In this document: positions 28,700 through 37,459 of the stretch, piece by piece | Layout: each line of letters starts with the position of its first letter | Position numbering within the stretch: the first letter of the stretch is position 1 | Origin: Saprospiraceae bacterium | GTDB taxonomy: Bacteria; Bacteroidota; Bacteroidia; Chitinophagales; Saprospiraceae | Length of the DNA stretch: 64,000 nucleotides | NCBI GenBank assembly: GCA_016714085.1 | Contig: JADJNW010000007.1 | Location: 248,001-312,000, forward strand | Direction of reading: 5' to 3' | Notes under the pieces: generated by a model | Told to the model about the DNA's origin: nothing | Database searches by the model: none | What the model saw: the letters and a program-made list of their open reading frames with translations, nothing else | Translations under genes and position numbers: made by a program

Positions 28700-28716
28700 A
28701 ATTTTTTGACCCCACT

Positions 28717-28732
28717 TTAACCAAAAAGTTAA
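28717..28732 (+). promoter_or_regulatory. Second TetR operator, upstream of tolC
   Basis: Same inverted repeat TTAACCAAAAAGTTAA as at 28000, again extended by identical flanking bases on its right, 32 bases before the tolC start. It lies between the tetR stop and tolC. Confidence 0.65.
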
Positions 28733-28763
28733 ATTAAAAAATAAAATTTCAACGAACCAACCA

Positions 28764-30041
28764 ATGAATACTATCCGCATTTTTCTAATACTTTTGATCA
28801 GCACTGTTGGGCTTCGCGCCCAGCAGTCTGCTTTGACCCTGGAGCAGTGCTATGACCTGGCGCGCTCGAATTACCCGACGATTCAGCAGTTGAATTTACT
28901 CGATCAGAGCAACCAACTGCAAATCAAGAACTTGAATAAGAATTACCTGCCAACCTTAGAGTTGAACGCCCAAGCGACCTGGCAATCGCAAGTTACCGAA
29001 TTGCCCATCGATATTCCGATCCAAGGATTTGAAATACCAACTGTTAGCAAAGATCAGTACAAAGCAACACTTGATCTGCGCCAAACGCTTTGGGATGGCG
29101 GCATCACCGCTCATCAAAAAGAGGTTCAAAATACTTCGACATTGGTAGAAAAACAACGCACCGAAGTGGATTTATATGGACTTAGAAATCGAGTTAATGC
29201 GCTGTATTTCAGTGTTTTGTTAACGGACGAACAAATTCAATTGAATGGATTATTGCAAGAAAATCTGAAATCGCGTATTCAAAGAGCCGAAGCCCTGGTT
29301 GACAACGGCACAGCGACCAAAGCCAATCTCAATACGCTGAAAGCCGAACTGCTCAACGCTGAATCACAAGCTATTGAAATCAAAGCCAATCGCCGCGCTG
29401 CTATTCAATCCTTGAGTTTGCTGCTGAATACTGACATCCCTGAAAATGCAACGTTTGCCAAACCAACTGAAAACCCAATCGCAGTAAACAATCAAATCAC
29501 CCGACCGGAAATGACGCTTTTTCAATACCAAAATCAATTGATAGCGGCGCAGAGCGATTTGCTTCCAGCGAAAAATATGCCGAAGTTCAGTGTATTTGCG
29601 ACTGGTGGCTACGGGCGTCCGGGCATGAATTTTTTGGATAATGATTTTACTACTTATGCGATTCTTGGCGCGGGTTTGAAATGGAATTTTTCAGAATTGT
29701 ATAACGGTAAGCAAAGCAACGACCGCCAACTATTGACCATTCAGCAACAACAAGTGGATATTCAAAAACGAACATTTGAACTAAATACCAATGTGCAGCT
29801 TCGCCAATTGAGTAATGATATTACAAAATTGCAGGAATTATTAAGCAAAGACCGTGAGCAAATTGCTTTACGCACTTCTATCCGCGAAACGGCCGAAGCA
29901 CAATTGGACAATGGAATTATTACGCCGAGCGATTATTTGACCGAATTGAACAATGAAAATCAAGCAAGATTAAATCTGGCTGTCCACGAATTGCAATTCC
30001 TTTTGGCACAAGCTAACTATAAAGTTACCAGTGGGCAGTAA
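28764..30041 (+). CDS. TolC family outer-membrane efflux protein
   Basis: 425 residues with signal peptide MNTIRIFLILLISTVGLRAQ. It shows the TolC pattern of two homologous halves of long coiled helices joined by strands: LTLEQCYDLARSNYPTIQQL at the start, YGLRNRVNALYFSVLLTDEQ with LDNGTAT-like RAEALVDNGTATKANLNTLK in the first half, and EAQLDNGIITPSDYLTELNN in the second, where the DNG-(I/T)-S/T turn is typical. It forms the trimeric exit duct of a tripartite pump. The following genes encode the adaptor, two ATPases and two permeases, so this is the outer-membrane component of one export system. An operator for the upstream TetR precedes it. Confidence 0.93.
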   Translation: MNTIRIFLILLISTVGLRAQQSALTLEQCYDLARSNYPTIQQLNLLDQSNQLQIKNLNKNYLPTLELNAQATWQSQVTELPIDIPIQGFEIPTVSKDQYKATLDLRQTLWDGGITAHQKEVQNTSTLVEKQRTEVDLYGLRNRVNALYFSVLLTDEQIQLNGLLQENLKSRIQRAEALVDNGTATKANLNTLKAELLNAESQAIEIKANRRAAIQSLSLLLNTDIPENATFAKPTENPIAVNNQITRPEMTLFQYQNQLIAAQSDLLPAKNMPKFSVFATGGYGRPGMNFLDNDFTTYAILGAGLKWNFSELYNGKQSNDRQLLTIQQQQVDIQKRTFELNTNVQLRQLSNDITKLQELLSKDREQIALRTSIRETAEAQLDNGIITPSDYLTELNNENQARLNLAVHELQFLLAQANYKVTSGQ

Positions 30042-30125
30042 GCAGAAATCCTGACGTACCCTAAGCATTATATAAATCAGTGTACTATTTCACCGATAAC
30101 CAATAATAGATAACAATCAAAAACA

Positions 30126-31100
30126 ATGAAAAATATCCTGATCCTCAGCATTATAGCCATCATCACTTTTGCTTGCGGCAATGGCAACGGCAAATTCGAC
30201 GCCAGCGGAACATTTGAAGCCGACGAAGTCATCATCTCTGCCGAAGCAGCTGGAAAACTCAGCAAATTTGATGTGCAAGAAGGCACCGAACTCAAGGCCG
30301 GCCAGCAAATTGGAACAATCGATTGTAGCAATGTAGATTTGCAAAAGCAGCAAGCCCAAGCGAGTCTCAATGCTTTGCAACAAAAAACCAACAGCGCTGC
30401 GCCTCAAATCCTCATTTACGAGCAACAAATCGCTACCCAAAAAAGCAATATCGAAGTCCTTCGCCAGCAATTGACGGTGCAGGAGCGCGAGCAAAAACGC
30501 ATCGAAAAACTGGTCAAAGCAGACGCGGTGCCCAGCAAACAATTGGACGATATTAACGGCGCGATAGACGTACTCAAACAACAAATCACTGCTGCCGAAA
30601 GCCAGATTGTAGTTTTGCAAAAGCAAATCAAAGCACAGCAGGAAGCAGTTGCCATTCAGAATCGCGGCATTCTCAGTGAAACCGATCCAATGAAAGCTCG
30701 CGTAGCCCAATTTGAAGATCAACTCTCCAGATGTACGATTACCAATCCGCTCAACGGAACGGTGCTGACCAAATACGCCGAAGCCAACGAAGTCACTGCT
30801 CCTGGCAAAGCCTTATACAAAATCGCCGACATGAGCAATATGACTTTGCGCGCTTACATCACTGGAAGCCAATTGCCTACTGTGAAACTCAACCAATCCG
30901 TTCGCGTGATGGTGGACGATGGCAACGACGGATACAAAGAATTATCTGGCACGATCACTTGGATCAGCGATAAGGCAGAATTCACGCCAAAAACAATCCA
31001 AACCAAAGAAGAGCGCCAGAACCTGGTCTATGCCATCAAGGTAAAAGTGAAAAACGACGGCTATTTGAAAATTGGAATGTACGGGGAAGTTTTATTTTAA
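30126..31100 (+). CDS. HlyD-type periplasmic adaptor (YbhG-like), lipoprotein
   Basis: 324 residues. The N terminus MKNILILSIIAIITFAC is a lipoprotein signal (Cys about residue 17), so the adaptor is lipid-anchored rather than held by a membrane helix. A split lipoyl domain flanks a long coiled-coil hairpin: SAEAAGKLSKFDVQEGTELK with AGQQIGTID before it and LSRCTITNPLNGTVLTKYAE after it, and the hairpin at about residues 75-200 (QQKTNSAAP to QEAVAIQNRG). A beta-barrel domain follows (NMTLRAYITGSQLPTVKLNQ). It links the inner-membrane ABC transporter to TolC. Gene order and length match YbhG. Confidence 0.92.
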   Translation: MKNILILSIIAIITFACGNGNGKFDASGTFEADEVIISAEAAGKLSKFDVQEGTELKAGQQIGTIDCSNVDLQKQQAQASLNALQQKTNSAAPQILIYEQQIATQKSNIEVLRQQLTVQEREQKRIEKLVKADAVPSKQLDDINGAIDVLKQQITAAESQIVVLQKQIKAQQEAVAIQNRGILSETDPMKARVAQFEDQLSRCTITNPLNGTVLTKYAEANEVTAPGKALYKIADMSNMTLRAYITGSQLPTVKLNQSVRVMVDDGNDGYKELSGTITWISDKAEFTPKTIQTKEERQNLVYAIKVKVKNDGYLKIGMYGEVLF

Positions 31101-31184
31101 GCAGGTTGAAAAGTTGATAAGCTGAATGGTTGATTTGTATTCGCCAGTTTCAACTTATCAACCCATCAATCCATCAATCAAAAG
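31101..31184. repeat. Word-type inverted repeat between hlyD-like and ATPase genes
   Basis: Left words GGTTGAAAAGTTGATAAGC and GGTTGATTT face right words TTTCAACTTATCAACCCATC and CATCAATC, imperfect reverse complements. Confidence 0.65.
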
Positions 31185-31187
31185 AAA

Positions 31188-32102
31188 ATGAATACAGTCA
31201 TCATAGGCGATATAAAAAAATCCTACGACAAAGGCAAAGTCCAAGCTTTGAAGGGGGTCTCGTTCTCAGTAGAAAAAGGCGAACTCTTTGGCTTGATCGG
31301 ACCCGATGGTGCAGGAAAAACGACGCTTTTTCGCATTCTGACGACTTTGCTTGTGCCGGATAGTGGTAGCGCTCAGGTTTTGAATTATGATACGGTCAAG
31401 GTTTACAAGGAAATTCCCAAACACGTCGGCTATATGCCAGGGCGCTTTTCTTTGTACCAGGATTTAACGGTCGAAGAAAACCTGGATTTTTTCGCAACCG
31501 TCTTTAATACAAGCATTGAAGAGAATTACGATTTGATCAAAGATATTTACGTTCAGATCGAACCCTTCAAAAAACGCAAAGCAGGCGCGCTTTCCGGCGG
31601 CATGAAGCAAAAATTGGCTTTGAGTTGCGCGTTGATTCACAAACCCCAGGTCCTTTTTTTGGATGAACCCACCACCGGCGTTGACGCCGTGAGCCGCAAA
31701 GAATTTTGGGAAATGCTCAAAAGATTGAAAGCACAGGGCATCACAATTTTGGTTTCCACGCCTTATATGGACGAAGCCAGCCTCTGTGATCGCGTGGCCT
31801 TAATTCAACACGGTGAAATTTTGGAAGTGAATACCCCACAGGGCGTGATTCAGAATTTCAAAAAACCACTCTGGGCAGTGCGCAGCGCGAATATGTTTCG
31901 CTTGCTCAAGGATTTACGCGCCTTTGAAGCGACCAACAGTTGCTATCCTTTCGGTGAAACCCACCATTTAACTTTAAAAAACGACGATAGTAATATTGGT
32001 AATGTCGAACACTATTTGCAAAAGCAAAGCCACGAACAAGTCGAGATCAAAGCCATTCAACCCAATATCGAAGATTGTTTTATGGCTTTGATGAGAAATT
32101 AG
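31188..32102 (+). CDS. ABC transporter ATPase, first of pair
   Basis: 304 residues. Walker A GPDGAGKTTL, signature LSGGMKQKLALSC, Walker B VLFLDEPTTGVD and the H-loop region are all intact (the switch position reads STPYMDEASLCD, so the usual His is Pro-Tyr here, as in the N-terminal half of YbhF). It corresponds to the N-terminal ATPase half of E. coli YbhF, while the next gene corresponds to the C-terminal half. Together they should form a heterodimeric motor for the two ABC-2 permeases downstream. The C-terminal 70 residues form the extra domain usual in this subfamily. Separate genes instead of a fusion are the only difference from the E. coli organisation. Confidence 0.93.
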   Translation: MNTVIIGDIKKSYDKGKVQALKGVSFSVEKGELFGLIGPDGAGKTTLFRILTTLLVPDSGSAQVLNYDTVKVYKEIPKHVGYMPGRFSLYQDLTVEENLDFFATVFNTSIEENYDLIKDIYVQIEPFKKRKAGALSGGMKQKLALSCALIHKPQVLFLDEPTTGVDAVSRKEFWEMLKRLKAQGITILVSTPYMDEASLCDRVALIQHGEILEVNTPQGVIQNFKKPLWAVRSANMFRLLKDLRAFEATNSCYPFGETHHLTLKNDDSNIGNVEHYLQKQSHEQVEIKAIQPNIEDCFMALMRN

Positions 32103-32103
32103 T

Positions 32104-32169
32104 TACAGGTTGGAAGTTTTTATGCTTCCAGTTGACAAACCTGAAACCTCTAACCTATAACTTGAAACC
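32104..32169. repeat. Word-type inverted repeat between the two ATPase genes
   Basis: CAGGTTGGAAGTTTTTATGC faces CTTCCAGTTGACAAACCTG, then AACCTCTAACCTATAACTTG. The same AACCT/AGGTT vocabulary occurs near 7.2 and 57.1 kb. Confidence 0.6.
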
Positions 32170-32177
32170 ATTTAAAA

Positions 32178-32918
32178 ATGAAAGAAACAGTAATCGCCAC
32201 CGATAAACTTACCAAGCGTTTCGGCAATTTCACCGCCGTGGATGCTATTACATTTGAAGTCGCACAAGGCGAAATCTTTGGTTTCCTCGGTGCAAACGGC
32301 GCCGGCAAAACGACTGCCATGCGAATGCTTTGTGGTTTGTTGCATCCCACGAGTGGACAAGCAGAAGTTGCGGGCTTCGACGTATTTCGGCAGCGCGAAA
32401 AAATCAAACAGAACATTGGCTACATGAGTCAGAAATTCTCTTTGTACGAGGATTTGACTATAAGAGAGAATATCCGATTATACGGAGGCATTTACGGTTT
32501 GAAAAATGGCGAGTTACAATCCAAAAGCAACGCGCTCATTCACCGCCTCGGCTTGGAAAGTGAGGCCGATAAGCTGGTACGCTCATTACCCTTGGGTTGG
32601 AAGCAAAAATTGTCCTTTTCCGTTGCCATTTTGCACGAGCCCAAAATTGTTTTCCTCGACGAACCGACCGGAGGCGTTGATCCTGTGACGCGCCGCCAGT
32701 TTTGGGACATGATTTATGAGACCGCCGATTCCGGTATTACCGTTTTCGTGACGACGCATTACATGGACGAAGCAGAATATTGCAATCGCGTAAGCATTAT
32801 GGTGGACGGACGTATTGATGCCCTCGATTCCCCTACCGAATTAAAGAAAACCTTTCATGCCGATTCGATGGACGAAGTTTTTGTGCAATTGGCCCGCAAA
32901 GCGCAACGCTCGGAGTAG
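32178..32918 (+). CDS. ABC transporter ATPase, second of pair, degenerate signature
   Basis: 246 residues. Walker A GANGAGKTTAMRM, Walker B IVFLDEPTGGVDP and switch TTHYMDEAEYCN are intact. The signature reads LPLGWKQKLSFS in place of LSGGxKQ. The same LPLG form is known in the C-terminal half of YbhF, so this is a family trait and not decay; it suggests that the two ATP sites of the heterodimer are unequal. It pairs with the ATPase at 31188 and drives the permeases encoded at 33058 and 34291. Confidence 0.93.
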   Translation: MKETVIATDKLTKRFGNFTAVDAITFEVAQGEIFGFLGANGAGKTTAMRMLCGLLHPTSGQAEVAGFDVFRQREKIKQNIGYMSQKFSLYEDLTIRENIRLYGGIYGLKNGELQSKSNALIHRLGLESEADKLVRSLPLGWKQKLSFSVAILHEPKIVFLDEPTGGVDPVTRRQFWDMIYETADSGITVFVTTHYMDEAEYCNRVSIMVDGRIDALDSPTELKKTFHADSMDEVFVQLARKAQRSE

Positions 32919-32921
32919 AGT

Positions 32922-33000
32922 TCTATTATCGGTTATCAGTTATTAGGACACTTACTCCAAATAACCAATAACCGATAACTGATAACCACTCACCGATAAC
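32922..33000. repeat. Word-type inverted repeat between ATPase and permease genes
   Basis: CTATTATCGGTTATCAGTTA on the left faces AACCAATAACCGATAACTGA on the right; the right arm continues with ATAACC words to 33000. Arms are close reverse complements over about 20 bases. Confidence 0.7.
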
Positions 33001-33057
33001 AAATATAAAATCCCAAGCTTTGAAAAAGAAAATTCAAGAATATAGAAAATCACCAAA

Positions 33058-34164
33058 ATGAAACAATTCACCGCCTTTGTCAAAAAAGAATTCCACCATA
33101 TCCTGCGCGACCGCCGCACGTTGCTCTTTATGTTCGGTCTGCCGGTTGTACAGATTTTGCTGTTTGGGTTTGCATTATCGAATGAAATAAAAAATGCATC
33201 GATTGCCGTTTTAGATCACTCCAAGGATGAAGCCACGCAGTTGCTGATTTCCAGAATGGATGCGAGCCGTTATTTCACGGTGGTCAAAAATATCAGTTCG
33301 GATGCGCAGATCGATGATATTTTCCGCAAGGGAGAAGCAAAATTAGTGGTGGTTTTTCCGCCGAATTTCAGAGAAGAATTATTGCATACCAACGCCGTAC
33401 AAGTGCAACTCGTTGCCGACGCGACCGATACGAATACCGCGACGACGATCAGCAATTACGCATCAGCAATTATCAGAGATTATCAGGATGAATTGCTGAA
33501 TAATCAACAGTTGCCCTATACGATCAAAGTAGAAACGCGAATGTTGTACAATCCCCAGCTTAAAAGCGCCTATAACTTCGTTCCGGGCGTGATGGCCATG
33601 ATTATGATGCTATTGTCTGCGCTAATGACTTCCGTGGCGATCGTGCGCGAAAAGGAAATGGGTACGATGGAAATCTTGCTGGTGTCGCCGATGAAACCGC
33701 TCCTGGTCGTTTTAACAAAAGCGATCCCGTATTTAGTATTATCCTTTGTAAATGTCATTATCATTTTGGTATTAAGTGTTTTTGTATTGGAAATGCCGAT
33801 CAATGGCAGCCTGATATTATTATTGCTGGAATGCTTATTATTTATCCTGACTTCATTCTCACTTGGTTTATTGATTTCTTCTGCGACCAATTCGCAACAA
33901 ATTGCCATGTTTATTTCATTGGTGGGCTTGATGTTGCCAACGATTATATTCAGCGGCTTTTTATTTCCGATTGAAAATATGCCGATTCCATTACAAGTCA
34001 TTTCCAATATCATTCCCGCGAAGTGGTTTTATATTATTGTCAAATCAGTGATGATCAAAGGCTTGGGCATTGCGGTGATTTGGAAAGAAACATTAATTCT
34101 CCTGGGGATGACGGTTTTTCTGATGGGAATTAGTACGGCGCGATTCAAAGTAAGATTGGAATAA
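33058..34164 (+). CDS. ABC-2 type permease (YbhS-like)
   Basis: 368 residues. It begins MKQFTAFVKKEFHHILRDRR, the amphipathic elbow helix of ABC-2 permeases, followed by a first membrane helix (FMFGLPVVQILLFGFAL), a large periplasmic domain (about residues 45-170) and five further helices in the last 200 residues. IVREKEMGTMEILLVSPMKP is the conserved coupling-helix motif and NIIPAKWFYIIVKSVMIKG the final conserved block. It pairs with the permease at 34291 to form the membrane part of the exporter driven by the two ATPases. Substrate class is probably drugs or other toxic amphiphiles by analogy with YbhFSR. Confidence 0.92.
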   Translation: MKQFTAFVKKEFHHILRDRRTLLFMFGLPVVQILLFGFALSNEIKNASIAVLDHSKDEATQLLISRMDASRYFTVVKNISSDAQIDDIFRKGEAKLVVVFPPNFREELLHTNAVQVQLVADATDTNTATTISNYASAIIRDYQDELLNNQQLPYTIKVETRMLYNPQLKSAYNFVPGVMAMIMMLLSALMTSVAIVREKEMGTMEILLVSPMKPLLVVLTKAIPYLVLSFVNVIIILVLSVFVLEMPINGSLILLLLECLLFILTSFSLGLLISSATNSQQIAMFISLVGLMLPTIIFSGFLFPIENMPIPLQVISNIIPAKWFYIIVKSVMIKGLGIAVIWKETLILLGMTVFLMGISTARFKVRLE

Positions 34165-34200
34165 AGTACGAGGTACGATTTACGAAGGACGATTTATAAA
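34165..34200. repeat. Direct word repeat between permease genes
   Basis: TACGAGGTACGATTTACGA then AGGACGATTTA repeats the word TACGA/GACGATTTA. Only one arm is evident; no inverted partner is seen. Confidence 0.45.
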
Positions 34201-34290
34201 AAAATAACCCTGAAATAAAACCTCCTGTACACATAAAAATATGCACTTACAAACACTTGAACACGATAGCACCAAAACACAATAAAAAAA

Positions 34291-35409
34291 ATGAGAACAT
34301 TAAGATTCCTTCTCCAAAAAGAATTTCGTCAAATCTTCCGCGACCCGGCGATCCTGCGCATTATGTTTATGATGCCTATTGTGCAATTGATTCTATTGCC
34401 ATTTGCCGCGGATTATGAGATCAAAAATATCAATCTGAGCGTCATTGACAACGATCACTCCAGCTATTCGCAAAAGCTGATCGAAAAAATGACCGCGTCG
34501 GGCTATTTTCGGCTCACGGATTATGCTTCTTCATATCCGCAAGCGTTGGAAGCAGTAGAGCGCGATGTGGCAGATATTGTGCTGACTATTCCGCCCGATT
34601 TTGAAAAGGATTTGGTGCGGCATAACGAGGCAAAAGTCATGCTGGCTGCTAATGCAATCAACGGTGTAAAGGCAGGATTAGGAACATCTTATAGCCTACA
34701 AATCATCAATGACTTTAATCGGGAGGTGCGCGAGGATTGGATTTTATTGCCCAAGTTTAATGAAATGCCACTCATCGAAATTGTAACTTCCAATTGGTAC
34801 AATCCGCATATCGATTACCATTTATTTATGGTGCCGGGCATTCTCGCAATCCTAGTGACGATGGTCGGAAGTTTTCTGGCGGCAATGAATATTGTGCGGG
34901 AGAAAGAAGTCGGCACGATCGAGCAAATGAACGTAACGCCGGTGCATAAATACCAATTCCTTTTGGGTAAATTAATTCCGTTCTGGGTACTGGGTTTAAT
35001 GACGTTGGCAATAGGCTTTTTGGTAGCCTGGGTGGTGTTTGGGATTGTGCCGGTTGGTAATTATCTCACTATTTTTGGTTTTGCGGCGGTGTACCTATTG
35101 GCCGTATTGGGCATTGGATTACTCGTTTCCACGTACTCCGACACGCAGCAACAGGCAACTTTGATGGCATTTTTCTTTATGATGATTTTTATTTTGCTGA
35201 GCGGATTATATACCCCCGTAGAAAGTATGCCGCGCTGGGCGCAAATCATCTCCTGGTTCAACCCCGTTACGCATTTTGTTGCAGTTGTTCGGGCGGTGGT
35301 CATTAAAGGAAGCACAATGATGGATGTATTGCCGCAGCTATTTACGGTATTAGGTTTTGCCTTGTTTTATAATACCTGGGCGATTGCAAATTATAGGAAG
35401 ACGGCGTAA
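34291..35409 (+). CDS. ABC-2 type permease (YbhR-like)
   Basis: 372 residues with the same layout as the preceding permease: MRTLRFLLQKEFRQIFRDPA as elbow helix, one membrane helix, a periplasmic domain (about residues 45-170) and five helices. MNIVREKEVGTIEQMNVTPV is the coupling-helix motif, and WFNPVTHFVAVVRAVVIKGS the terminal conserved block. It is the last gene of the exporter operon; the gap after it contains GGTTGATAAGTTGATAAAGG words. The two permeases are paralogous but clearly distinct, as expected for a heterodimer. Confidence 0.92.
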   Translation: MRTLRFLLQKEFRQIFRDPAILRIMFMMPIVQLILLPFAADYEIKNINLSVIDNDHSSYSQKLIEKMTASGYFRLTDYASSYPQALEAVERDVADIVLTIPPDFEKDLVRHNEAKVMLAANAINGVKAGLGTSYSLQIINDFNREVREDWILLPKFNEMPLIEIVTSNWYNPHIDYHLFMVPGILAILVTMVGSFLAAMNIVREKEVGTIEQMNVTPVHKYQFLLGKLIPFWVLGLMTLAIGFLVAWVVFGIVPVGNYLTIFGFAAVYLLAVLGIGLLVSTYSDTQQQATLMAFFFMMIFILLSGLYTPVESMPRWAQIISWFNPVTHFVAVVRAVVIKGSTMMDVLPQLFTVLGFALFYNTWAIANYRKTA

Positions 35410-35676
35410 AATAGTTTAAAGGTGGAAGGGTTGATAAGTTGATAAAGGCGAAATAAAATACTTAGAAAGCACTTCTCAATATTGCGAAAGCCAATTTCAA
35501 CCTTGTGGGCGTTGTTCGCAATATTAAAATCGTAGCACGCATTTCTTTTTGGGTGATAAAATGAGGAATATCAATGTTTGATTTGATATTCCCTTTTTTA
35601 TTTACTCAAATAGGGCTAACTAACAACCATCTTGAAATAATAAAAGGGATGGAATACAATAAAAAATAGAATTTGT

Positions 35677-36109
35677 ATGAAAAAAATGCACTTTTTCTTT
35701 ATACTATTGGCATTAATGCTAAATAAGAATGCTTATGCAGTAATAATGCCGACTGATTCTTTTGTACCATACAGAAACCGCTTCTTTTAATCTTGCTCCG
35801 CAAATAGAAAAGCTTCCTTTTTTCAAAAGATTGATTTTTAAAGCCGGTATCAAAAAGCTGAATAAACAAATTCAGGAGAAGAAACCGGTGAATGAAATTG
35901 GCTTAGTAGCTTTTATATTATTAATTGGCGGAGTATTACTCTTAGAGGTATGGCCAATTACTGGACTTGTATTTAGTTTAATAGCTTTAATTTTAGCTTT
36001 AATAAGTTTGATCGCTAATCGAAAAAGGAATAATATATTTGGGATTCTTGCGCTAATTTTATTTTTTGTTGGCTTGCTAATCTTACGGGCGGTATTAGAT
36101 CAAAGTTGA
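35677..36109 (+). CDS. Small exported membrane protein (one frameshift)
   Basis: An ATG at 35677 starts a signal peptide (MKKMHFFFILLALMLNKNAY) that changes frame at the T run 35760-35763. Removing one T joins it to LYHTETASFNLAPQIEKLPF and gives about 143 residues. The C-terminal part has three hydrophobic stretches (GLVAFILLIGGVLLLEVWPI, GLVFSLIALILALISLI, IFGILALILFFVGLLIL). Similar small signal-peptide plus membrane proteins are common in Bacteroidota and carry no assigned function. Without the correction only the 115-residue membrane part is readable from an internal start. Confidence 0.65.
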
Positions 36110-36174
36110 TCAAATCCAATTGACAAAGACAAAATTGCCCTACAATGTATATCCGATGCTATTTTAAATAGCGG

Positions 36175-36556
36175 ACGTCGTCCGAAAAGTTGAAATCGCC
36201 GTCCGCAAAGTTACGCGACCCTCCGGAAAAGTTGCGGGCATCGTCCGCAATATTGAAATCGCCGTCCGCAAAGTTGCGCGACCCTCCAGAAAAGTTGCGG
36301 ACGCCGTCCGCAATATTGAAATCACTGTCCGCAAAGTTGCGCGACCCTCCGGAAAAGCTGCGAACGTCGTCCGCAAAGTTGAAATCATCGCCCGCAAAGT
36401 TGCGCGACCCCTCCGCAAAGTTGCGGACGCCGTCCGCAATATTGAAATCGCTGTCCGCAAAATTGCGCGACCCTCCAGAAAAGTTGCGGACGCCGTCCGC
36501 AATATTGAAATCACCGTCCGCAAAGTTGCGCGACCCTCCCGCAATATTAAAAGGAC
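36175..36556. repeat. 21-bp minisatellite, about 18 units in a 63-bp higher-order pattern
   Basis: Three 21-base unit types alternate in fixed order: GTTGCGCGACCCTCCGGAAA(A), GTTGCGGACGCCGTCCGCAA(T) and ATTGAAATCGCCGTCCGCAA(A). The 63-base triplet recurs about six times with point changes and one extra C near 36411. One unit contains the perfect 19-base palindrome TTGCGGACGCCGTCCGCAA. Because 21 is divisible by three, long frames stay open on both strands (heptads NFADGDF, NIADGVR, NFSGGSR on minus; KLRDPPE on plus), so openness is not evidence for a gene. The array ends 250 bases before the GxWGxEV gene at 36806. Confidence 0.85.
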
Positions 36557-36805
36557 AATTATGATCTTGCTTTCTTAATCTGTAATAATAAATACGCCGG
36601 ATGCACCTATTATATCCGTTATTATAAATAAGCACTTCTGATAAAAAAAAAAATGGCATCCATATTTTATAATTTAATTTTCTGTATTATTTTTACAGCA
36701 CTTCCGACAAAATTCCACACAAACAGTGCTTCTCCTAAAGGAAAGGATACGACTATCCTTGGTATTCAACATTATTATTTATTTATTAACTAAAATAGAC
36801 TAGTT
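36557..36805. other. Spacer between minisatellite and GxWGxEV gene
   Basis: No gene seen. AT-rich, with no clear promoter consensus. Confidence 0.4.
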
Positions 36806-37173
36806 ATGTCTAAAAACAATTTACGCATTGTCATCCCCAAAACGGTGGATGGCATTATCAAACTTGCCAACCTGATTTATAACAAACACCTCCAGGATGG
36901 CAAAACAGTCCGCTCAACACTTTGTCGGATTACAACTGGAACGACCATGGCTCAACGCTGCAACAGACGATTGAAAAGCACGCCGAAGCCGAAGACCTGA
37001 ACCGTCGCGCTGAACAAATCTACCGCGAACGCGATCAGCTCATAAGCGAACTCGAAAAACTCATCAAAAGTAGCCGCGACTTGCTGAAAGGCGTGTTCAA
37101 AAAGAATCCCAAGAAATTGGGTGAATGGGGTTTTGAAGTAAACGACACGCCCCGCCCGCCAAAAGCAGAGTGA
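36806..37173 (+). CDS. Single-unit helical protein of the GxWGxEV family (one frameshift)
   Basis: Restoring one A in the run at 36902-36905 joins MSKNNLRIVIPKTVDGIIKL to SPLNTLSDYNWNDHGSTLQQ and gives about 122 residues. Layout: an N-terminal strand and helix (IVIPKTVDGIIKLANLIYNK), the motif HLQDGKNSPL, a long charged coiled coil (AEAEDLNRRAEQIYRERDQL), then SSRDLLKGVFKKNPKKLGEW and GFEV with a Pro/Lys tail. It matches each half of the gene at 13565. No known domain is recognised, and it looks soluble and helical. As at 13565, a 21-bp tandem array lies upstream. Confidence 0.7.
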
Positions 37174-37180
37174 TAAAAGG

Positions 37181-37220
37181 AAAGCCTGCTCCGCAAGATT
37201 GGAAAAGTGGGGCGGGCTTT
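37181..37220 (+). terminator. Hairpin after the GxWGxEV gene
   Basis: AAAGCCTGCTCC (37181-37192) pairs with GGGGCGGGCTTT (37209-37220), two mismatches, beginning eight bases after the stop codon. Confidence 0.55.
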
Positions 37221-37302
37221 GATAATTGTGGGAAGTAGGGTAGTTTTACTGATCAGAAAAAGTAATAGAAACTACAATTAGTAGTGGATTGGCAGTTTTT
37301 AA

Positions 37303-37334
37303 ATTGGTCTACTTTTTTATAAAAGTAGACCAAT
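37303..37334. terminator. Perfect 14-bp hairpin
   Basis: ATTGGTCTACTTTT (37303-37316) and AAAAGTAGACCAAT (37321-37334) are perfect complements around a TTAT loop, followed by an AT-rich stretch. It is probably a terminator; no second copy is seen in the window. Confidence 0.55.
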
Positions 37335-37459
37335 GAATAAGTTTTATTTTTACAAGTTTAAATACTTGGGTAAAATGATTATTTTTAGAGTGGAAATTAA
37401 CGCAATTCAAAGGAGTCAAAAAAGGTGAAGTACAATAGTTCGCTACCATTAAACCAAAA

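Noticed and set aside
32178..32918. LPLG in place of LSGG considered as a defect of the second ATPase
   Set aside because: The same variant is known in the C-terminal half of YbhF, so it is a subfamily trait.
36159..36659. 166-residue frame of NFADGDF-like heptads through the minisatellite, and the matching plus-strand frame
   Set aside because: Frames are open on both strands because the unit is 21 bases; no start context, signal or known fold supports translation.
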